From: Bacillus sp. V3-13
GTDB taxonomy: Bacteria > Bacillota > Bacilli > Bacillales > Cytobacillaceae
Assembly (NCBI RefSeq): GCF_002860165.1
Contig: NZ_PGUZ01000038.1
Coordinates: 1 to 64,000 of the forward strand
DNA: 64,000 nucleotides
Reading direction: 5' to 3'
Part shown: piece by piece, positions 58,721-64,000 of the stretch
How positions within the stretch are numbered: the stretch's first letter is position 1
Layout: every line of letters begins with the position of its first letter
Notes under the pieces: generated by a model
Told to the model about the DNA's origin: nothing
The model's input: the letters and a program-made list of their open reading frames with translations, nothing else
The model's database searches: none
Translations under genes and position numbers: made by a program

Positions 58721-59722
58721 CTATGACTTTCTTTTTTTAATGACATCGGCGTAAACTGCAACTAAAATGACTATGCCTTTTACAATATATTGCCAAAATG
58801 AGCTTACTCCCATTAGGTTTAATCCATTACTAAGTACTCCAATGATGAGTGCCCCTATTACAGTGCCACCTATTCTGCCGTATCCACCTGTCATACTTGT
58901 TCCACCTAAAACAACAGCGGCAATCGCGTCCAGTTCTGCTGCATTTCCCGCAGTTGGCTGCCCGGAGAACATTCGTGAGGCAAGAACGATACCCGCTACA
59001 GCAGCCATTAACCCACTAAATGTATAAGCAAAGAACTTTATTTTTTTGATATTAATACCAGAGAATTTAGCAGCTTCCGCATTTCCGCCCACTGCATACA
59101 TATATCGACCAAGCCTGGTTTTATTCATGATTAAATAACATACTATTAAAATAATAATTAAATATAATACTGGTGTAGGCAATACTCCCCCAATATAACC
59201 AGATCCAATAGAGTTAAAAGATTCTGACATAACCCTGACCGGTTTCCCATCAGTCAAGACATATGCGGCTCCCCTCGCTATATTCATCGTGGCCAGGGTA
59301 ACAATAAATGGAGGAATCACTGTAGTAGCTACTACATAACCGTTCACAGCACCAAATAATATACCGACTAAAAGACCCGCAGCCACTGCTATTAAAACAG
59401 GAGCTCCCAAAAAGGCGATTAACGCAGTTGTCACAACACCAACTACGGCCATTATGGAACCAACAGAAAGGTCAATACCGCCCAAAATAATGATCATTGT
59501 CATTGCCAATGCCAAATATAAATTTGTAGATGTTTGCCTTAATACATTTAATAGATTATTGGATGTTAAAAAATTGGGATTGATTACAGATATGATGATA
59601 CACAAAACTAGAAGCCCTAAGATTATACCGATATTGTCTCGAACAAAATTTTTAATACCAGAACCAAAATGTAGAAGGAAATTGTCTTTTTTGTTTTCAA
59701 TGTTATAAGTCACTTGAGACAT
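58721..59722 (-). CDS. Sugar ABC transporter permease (RbsC family)
   Basis: Membrane subunit, 333 residues. IILGGIDLSVGSIMAVVG near residue 83, GGNAEAAKFSGI near 214 and VLGGTSMTGGYGRIGGTVIGALIIG near 270. It is similar in build to the permease at 18219 but clearly a separate lineage member. One base separates it from the upstream ATPase gene. Confidence 0.9.
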   Translation of the reverse strand: MSQVTYNIENKKDNFLLHFGSGIKNFVRDNIGIILGLLVLCIIISVINPNFLTSNNLLNVLRQTSTNLYLALAMTMIIILGGIDLSVGSIMAVVGVVTTALIAFLGAPVLIAVAAGLLVGILFGAVNGYVVATTVIPPFIVTLATMNIARGAAYVLTDGKPVRVMSESFNSIGSGYIGGVLPTPVLYLIIILIVCYLIMNKTRLGRYMYAVGGNAEAAKFSGINIKKIKFFAYTFSGLMAAVAGIVLASRMFSGQPTAGNAAELDAIAAVVLGGTSMTGGYGRIGGTVIGALIIGVLSNGLNLMGVSSFWQYIVKGIVILVAVYADVIKKRKS

Positions 59723-59723
59723 A

Positions 59724-61214
59724 TTAATTACCCCCAGTAGCGTAATGCATGATCGTTTCTTGACTAAACTTATCTTTATTTAAGATAGTCTGAATCTTCC
59801 CCTTATACATGACTGCAACTCTATCGCTCATGTTTATTACTTCAGGCAGCTCAGAGGAAATCATGATGATCGAAACACCTTCATTTACTAATCTGTTCAT
59901 AATAGAATAAATTTCTGCCTTTGCGCCAACATCAACACCTCTTGTTGGTTCATCAAGAATTAAAACTCGCGGTTTCGTTGCTAACCATCTTGAAATCAAT
60001 ACCTTTTGTTGATTACCGCCACTTAAATTTTTTACTTCCTGATCTGGGCTTGGTGTCTTTATAGATAATTCCTTTATGTAATTATTTGTTTCTTTATTTT
60101 CATATTTAGAATTAACCTTAAAGAGTTTTATAAATTCATGTAATATCCTAATAGTGATATTGTATTGAACAGATTGTATTAAGAATAATCCTTCTTCTTT
60201 ACGATTTTCCGTTACATAAGCAATTCCATTTCTTATTGCATCATTAGGATTTTTAATCGTTGCTTTTTCCCCATTTACAAATATTTCTCCGCGTTCAAAT
60301 GAGTCCAGACCAAATATGCACTTCATAAGTTCAGATCTGCCGGCACCAACTAATCCTGAAAAACCAAGTATCTCACCTTTCATTAATTCAAAATTGGCAT
60401 TTTCTAAAACACCTTTCTTCGTTAAATTACTGACCTTCAAGACACATTCACCTGTAGATGAAAAGTCCCTAACATAGTAATTGGTTAATTCCCGACCAAC
60501 CATCATCGATATTAGTTTTTCGTTTTTAGTATCTTTGGTATAAACTGTTCCTATATAGGTGCCATCTCGCATGACAGTGATTCTATCAGTGATCTCAAAT
60601 AATTCATTCATTCTATGGGAGATATAAACAATTCCAACGCCTTGTTCTTTTAAGTTTCTAATGGTTTTAAATAAGAAATCTACCTCTTTTTCAGTTAGTG
60701 AAGAGGTTGGTTCATCCATTACGATTATCTTGGAATTAAAAGATACAGCTTTTATGATTTCTATCATTTGTTGTTGAGCAACGGTTAGTTTTTTGATGGG
60801 GGTTCTTGCAGATAACTGTAAATCGAAATCATTTAAAAATTTTTGAGCATTTTCAAACATTGTACTTTTATCAATAAAACCTGTTTTTGTTAAAGGTTCA
60901 CGACCTAAATAGATGTTTTCTGCTATCGATAAATAAGGGACTAATACGATTTCTTGGTGAATGAGGCTTATTCCATATTTTTGCGCATCTTTTACACCAT
61001 TGATCTGGACCTCATTGCCTTCAATAAAGATCTTCCCTTCGTCTATGCTATAAATACCTCCAAGTATTTTCATTAGTGTTGATTTACCTGCACCATTTTC
61101 TCCAAGAAGCGCATGGACCTCTCCACTTTTCAGTTCGAAATCAACACCCTTTAAAGCATAAACCCCAGGAAATCGCTTATTTACACCAGTCATTTCCAAC
61201 AGTTTGCTGCTCAT
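59724..61214 (-). CDS. Sugar ABC transporter ATP-binding protein (RbsA/MglA/AraG type)
   Basis: Double ATPase, 496 residues from the ATG at 61214, which has GAGGTGG upstream; the frame remains open 40 codons further without a ribosome site. First half [41 protein letters not shown]. Second half [40 protein letters not shown]. Pairs with the permease at 58721. Confidence 0.92.
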   Translation of the reverse strand: MSSKLLEMTGVNKRFPGVYALKGVDFELKSGEVHALLGENGAGKSTLMKILGGIYSIDEGKIFIEGNEVQINGVKDAQKYGISLIHQEIVLVPYLSIAENIYLGREPLTKTGFIDKSTMFENAQKFLNDFDLQLSARTPIKKLTVAQQQMIEIIKAVSFNSKIIVMDEPTSSLTEKEVDFLFKTIRNLKEQGVGIVYISHRMNELFEITDRITVMRDGTYIGTVYTKDTKNEKLISMMVGRELTNYYVRDFSSTGECVLKVSNLTKKGVLENANFELMKGEILGFSGLVGAGRSELMKCIFGLDSFERGEIFVNGEKATIKNPNDAIRNGIAYVTENRKEEGLFLIQSVQYNITIRILHEFIKLFKVNSKYENKETNNYIKELSIKTPSPDQEVKNLSGGNQQKVLISRWLATKPRVLILDEPTRGVDVGAKAEIYSIMNRLVNEGVSIIMISSELPEVINMSDRVAVMYKGKIQTILNKDKFSQETIMHYATGGN

Positions 61215-61279
61215 ATATTCCACCTCGTTTAATGATAAAGGGTGACTCATAAGTATCTGCTTCCGGATTCCAGTACAAA

Positions 61280-61293
61280 ATATAGCGCTTTCA
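61280..61293 (-). promoter_or_regulatory. Cre-like box between binding-protein and ATPase genes
   Basis: Minus-strand TGAAAGCGCTATAT matches the cre consensus at about 12 of 14 positions, in the 165-nt gap before the ATPase gene. It could act as a transcriptional roadblock under CcpA. Confidence 0.4.
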
Positions 61294-61379
61294 TTTATTT
61301 CCTTACTATATTTATGTACCAAGAAGGCTGACACTCATGTTTTGAGCCACCCACTAATCTAAACATTATAAACTACTTC

Positions 61380-62339
61380 TTACTGCCAACCATCTACACC
61401 ATATTCATCAACATTATCTTTATTGATTAAAAATGTTTCTACCGGAGTTCTCTTTTCAAAGTCTTCATCTTTTAGCACTTTGTATGCAACTTCAACAGAC
61501 TGCTCTCCAATTGAAATTGGTGACTGAGCCCCTGTTCCTACAAATGGTCCACCTTCAGCAATGGCAGCCTTTGCATCTGGAGATCCATCCACTCCATATA
61601 TGGCGATGTCGGTAACGTTGGCAGCTTTTGCAGCTGCTAAAGCACCTAAAGCTGTTGGATCATTTCCGCCCATTATAGCGATAATATCAGGGTGCGCTTG
61701 AAGGATATCTTCTGTGATATCCAGAGCTGTTTCTAAATCCCCTTTAGCATCTTGTTGTGCAACTATTTCAAAATTTTTCCCTTTAATCGCTTCCATAAAT
61801 CCATCGATTCTATCATTAATAGAGTTCATAGTTGGGCTATCAAGGATTGCTATCTTTCCACCGTCAGGAAATCTTTTTACTAAATCTTCCCCGGCAACTC
61901 TACCTGCATTTTTATTATCAGAACCAACGTAAGCGGTAACATAATCAAAATCTTTAACTTCTGTATCATAGTTAATGATCGGTATACCGGCTTCTTCTAG
62001 CATAACTAGAGCAGGCCTAATCCCTTCCCAATCAACTGGATTTAAGAATATTGCATCAATTCCCTGTGCAATCATATCTTCAATCTGATTAATTTGTAGT
62101 GATACGTCCATTGCCGGGTTAGTTGTAATAAGCTTATCGCCATTTGCCTCTACTTTCTTGCGAATAGATTCTTCAAGTACTTGGAAGAATGGGTTATTCT
62201 GTGTCATAGAAGTGTAACCAAAAACGATTTGATCATCAGATTCTTTTTCTCCAGAACCACTAGCCCCTTCCTTATTGTTACATGCGGCTAATCCCAAAGT
62301 TAGTAATGCAACTAAGAATAAAGACATAAATTTTCTCAA
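61380..62339 (-). CDS. Sugar ABC transporter substrate-binding lipoprotein
   Basis: RbsB-like lipoprotein, 319 residues. Lipobox LAAC with Cys near residue 20, then YTSMTQNNPFFQVLEESIRKK, AIFLNPVDWEGI, IPIINYDTEV, AYVGSDNKNAGR, IMGGNDPTALGALAA and YGVDGSPDAKAAI. First gene of the operon that continues with ATPase, permease, PfkB kinase, aldolase and lyxose isomerase. The AraR-like box in its promoter points to an aldopentose or related sugar as ligand (inference). Confidence 0.9.
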   Translation of the reverse strand: MRKFMSLFLVALLTLGLAACNNKEGASGSGEKESDDQIVFGYTSMTQNNPFFQVLEESIRKKVEANGDKLITTNPAMDVSLQINQIEDMIAQGIDAIFLNPVDWEGIRPALVMLEEAGIPIINYDTEVKDFDYVTAYVGSDNKNAGRVAGEDLVKRFPDGGKIAILDSPTMNSINDRIDGFMEAIKGKNFEIVAQQDAKGDLETALDITEDILQAHPDIIAIMGGNDPTALGALAAAKAANVTDIAIYGVDGSPDAKAAIAEGGPFVGTGAQSPISIGEQSVEVAYKVLKDEDFEKRTPVETFLINKDNVDEYGVDGWQ

Positions 62340-62581
62340 TGTAATGCCCCCTCGCTTAAATTTTTCATAAATTTTATATTAAAATCACAGATGTGATTTA
62401 ACATATGGTTGAAATAAAATGATTAAAAAATTCAATCATTTTTTTGAAATTTTAGTTTACTAATCTATTACGTATGGAACATGATTTCGTATTAAAGAGT
62501 TGTTTTGGACTTTTAATTTATACGGATAACCTATTTAAAAACATAACTTATAGTATTCTAATAAAAGCTGCATACAATCCG

Positions 62582-62595
62582 TTAAAGCGTTTTCA
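62582..62595 (-). promoter_or_regulatory. Cre box in the leader of the pentose importer operon
   Basis: Minus-strand TGAAAACGCTTTAA matches the CcpA consensus TGWAANCGNTNWCA at 13 of 14 positions and lies about 80 nt downstream of the likely transcript start. Confidence 0.65.
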
Positions 62596-62678
62596 TTTTA
62601 CGGTTTATTGAAAAAAAAAACACAGTAATATAAGATTAATATGTAGTTTCAAAGTCATTTACTCTTTTCCATACCCAC

Positions 62679-62707
62679 ATTATATATATGTACGTATAAG
62701 TTTTCAA
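62679..62707 (-). promoter_or_regulatory. Sigma-A promoter of the pentose importer operon with embedded AraR-like box
   Basis: Minus-strand TTGAAA (62702-62707), 17 nt, perfect TATAAT (62679-62684). Its spacer coincides with a plus-strand AraR-like box ATATGTACGTATAAGT (62686-62701; about 12 of 14 defined positions). The leader to the binding-protein gene is about 330 nt and holds the cre box but no gene. Confidence 0.78.
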
Positions 62708-62749
62708 GAGATTTATGATAAATCGAAGAAAAATAAATTTTTCTCTTAA

Positions 62750-62765
62750 ACATGTATGTACATCT
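62750..62765. promoter_or_regulatory. Second, weaker AraR-like box upstream of the importer promoter
   Basis: ACATGTATGTACATCT matches about 11 of 14 defined AraR consensus positions. Its centre is 64 bp (about six turns) from the box in the promoter spacer. Confidence 0.45.
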
Positions 62766-62857
62766 ACGCGTATAAATGCAGTTAAGTCTAACAGTGACCG
62801 CAATATACGACTGTTCGGAAAATATCATCCAATACCGTTCTTCAGACAACAAAGTGA

Positions 62858-62888
62858 ATAAGCAACCACCCGCTGGGTGGTTGCTTAT
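62858..62888 (-). terminator. Terminator hairpin of the split transketolase operon
   Basis: A perfect 14-bp stem (ATAAGCAACCACCC/GGGTGGTTGCTTAT) with a 3-nt loop, starting at the stop codon of the transketolase C-terminal subunit gene. The minus-strand tail TCACTTTGTTG is moderately T-rich. Confidence 0.78.
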
Positions 62889-63850
62889 CATTTATTTACT
62901 ATTTCTTTCACTGCATTTGCAATATCTTTTGAGGTTAATTTATAGTACTCCTTCAAATATTCCGTTTTCCCGACCTGTCCGAATTGCTCTTTTACTCCAA
63001 TTCTTCTCAGTGGTGTCGGGCACTGTTCACTCAATACTTCAGCAACCGCACTGCCAAGCCCGCCAATGACGTTATGATTTTCGGCAGTTACCACCGCTTT
63101 AGTCCTCTCGGAGTATTTGACAATAAGGTCTGTATCGATTGGTTTTATGGAAAACATATCAATGACGGTTGCTTCTATGCCGCCTGCGAGCAGCTCGTCT
63201 GCAGCTTGCAATGACTCGGCCACCATAATGCCGCTTGCGATGATCGTAACATCTTTTCCTTCACGCAAAACTTTGCCCTTACATGTTTCAAATGTCTCCT
63301 GTTCATCATAAATTTTAATCGCATTTTTTCGGATAGTGCGGATATAATGAATCCCATATTCATGAGCAACTTTTCTCAATAAATAACCAAGCATCGCAGA
63401 ATCGCTTACCTCATATACGGTTGCATTGGGAATAAGGCGGACAAGCCCGAGATCTTCAAAAGCCATGTGAGTCCCGCCGTTGTGTTCAGCAGTAACGCCC
63501 GAATCAGAGCCCAGTATTTTTATATTCAGCCGCGCATACGCACCAGATACAAACAATTGGTCAAAGGCTCGCCTTGTCGCAAATTGTGCAAAAGTGTGGA
63601 CGAAAGGAATTTTACCGGTGAGCGAAAGCCCTGCGGCCACTCCTGTCATATTGGCTTCCATGATTCCGCAGTTAATGAGCTGATTGGGAATTTCCTTAAG
63701 AATTTTATTTGTGCTGATGGCGCTCATCAGGTCAGCTTCAAGGGCAATGATTTTCGGATTATTTCGGGCTAACTCCAGAATCGTATTTGCGTACATTTGC
63801 CGCATTTCAATCTTTTCTGTTTCGTATTGCTTCGAGGCCGCTTGTATCAC
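62888..63850 (-). CDS. Transketolase, C-terminal subunit (split type)
   Basis: 320 residues covering the pyrimidine-binding and C-terminal domains of a transketolase divided into two polypeptides. The central Glu motif is in INCGIMEANMTGVAAGLS near residue 60, FVHTFAQFATRRAFDQL follows, GSDSGVTAEHNGGTHMAFEDL is near 115, and the C-terminal domain has VTAENHNVIGGLGSAVAEVL. GTG start at 63850 overlaps the stop of the N-terminal subunit gene. It transfers two-carbon units in the pentose phosphate pathway, or acts in a dedicated sugar route as split forms often do. Confidence 0.9.
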   Translation of the reverse strand: MIQAASKQYETEKIEMRQMYANTILELARNNPKIIALEADLMSAISTNKILKEIPNQLINCGIMEANMTGVAAGLSLTGKIPFVHTFAQFATRRAFDQLFVSGAYARLNIKILGSDSGVTAEHNGGTHMAFEDLGLVRLIPNATVYEVSDSAMLGYLLRKVAHEYGIHYIRTIRKNAIKIYDEQETFETCKGKVLREGKDVTIIASGIMVAESLQAADELLAGGIEATVIDMFSIKPIDTDLIVKYSERTKAVVTAENHNVIGGLGSAVAEVLSEQCPTPLRRIGVKEQFGQVGKTEYLKEYYKLTSKDIANAVKEIVNK

Positions 63851-64000
63851 CGTTCCACCACCCTCCCGATTTTTCTTTCCAAGTGGTCGATTGCTTCTAA
63901 AATCGCTTGTTCATCCTCGTTGTTGGGCCGGAGATGATGATTGTCGGCTTTTTCCTCCAAATAAGGAACTCCCTGTCCTTTTATCGTATCTAAGATGATG
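63847..64000 (-). CDS. Transketolase, N-terminal subunit, 3' end only
   Basis: The last 51 codons are inside the window: ILDTIKGQGVPYLEEKADNH, then HHLRPNN, ending RVVER. This is the end of the thiamine-diphosphate-binding half of a split transketolase. Its TGA overlaps the GTG of the following gene, so the two subunits are translationally coupled. The 5' part lies beyond the right edge. Confidence 0.85.
   Translation of the reverse strand, partial: IILDTIKGQGVPYLEEKADNHHLRPNNEDEQAILEAIDHLERKIGRVVER

Noticed and set aside
62655-62891. 78-codon minus-strand frame between the transketolase and importer genes
   Set aside because: It runs through the terminator stem, both AraR-like boxes and the importer promoter, has no ribosome site and resembles no protein I know.

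Overview
The window looks like chromosomal DNA of a low-GC, endospore-former-type Firmicute of the Bacillus group. The inositol (iol), arabinose (ara) and xylulokinase proteins read like B. subtilis orthologues, Shine-Dalgarno sites are strong AGGAGG types, promoters are of the sigma-A class, and CcpA cre-like boxes are present. Almost every gene is on the minus strand. No rRNA, tRNA, phage genes, insertion sequence or CRISPR array was seen.

Layout, left to right. (1) 1-47: 5' part of a cyclic-di-GMP-I riboswitch running out of the left edge. (2) 513-4685: a large secreted YhcR-like nuclease/5'-nucleotidase carrying choline-binding-type repeats. (3) 5348-17882: myo-inositol catabolism, transcribed iolA-B-C-D-E-T-G-H-I-J, then iolR on the same strand. 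(4) 18219-22886: an inositol-type ABC importer with an iolG/iolX-like dehydrogenase. Its promoter is a near copy of the iolA promoter, with the same tandem IolR operator and cre box. (5) 23618-33825: a nine-gene operon of unknown substrate (three TIM-barrel isomerase/epimerase-family proteins, two Gfo/Idh/MocA oxidoreductases, an ABC importer and a second, partnerless ABC ATPase), divergent from an AraC regulator at 34057. (6) 34925-48629: a segment bounded by a Sir2 fragment and a complete sir2. It holds a small protein with a stand-alone DnaA domain-I-like region, nine tandem 52-bp repeats, and a sigma-54 operon with two HyuA/DUF917 pairs, a racemase, an NCS1 permease and a dipeptidase. (7) 48885-62339: pentose region with xylB, araR, araD-B-A, then D-lyxose isomerase, class II aldolase, PfkB kinase and a sugar ABC importer. 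AraR-like boxes lie at araD, araR and the importer promoter. (8) 62888-64000: split transketolase, running out of the right edge.

How it works together. The window is dominated by carbohydrate and polyol uptake and breakdown. Inositol can enter by an MFS carrier (IolT) or an ABC system, both apparently under IolR and CcpA. Arabinose, ribulose, lyxose and xylulose feed the pentose phosphate pathway through AraD, XylB and transketolase, with AraR as the likely common repressor. The least described parts are the 23.6-33.8 kb operon and the sigma-54 HyuA/DUF917 operon. All family assignments come from reading translated motifs by eye; no database search was possible.
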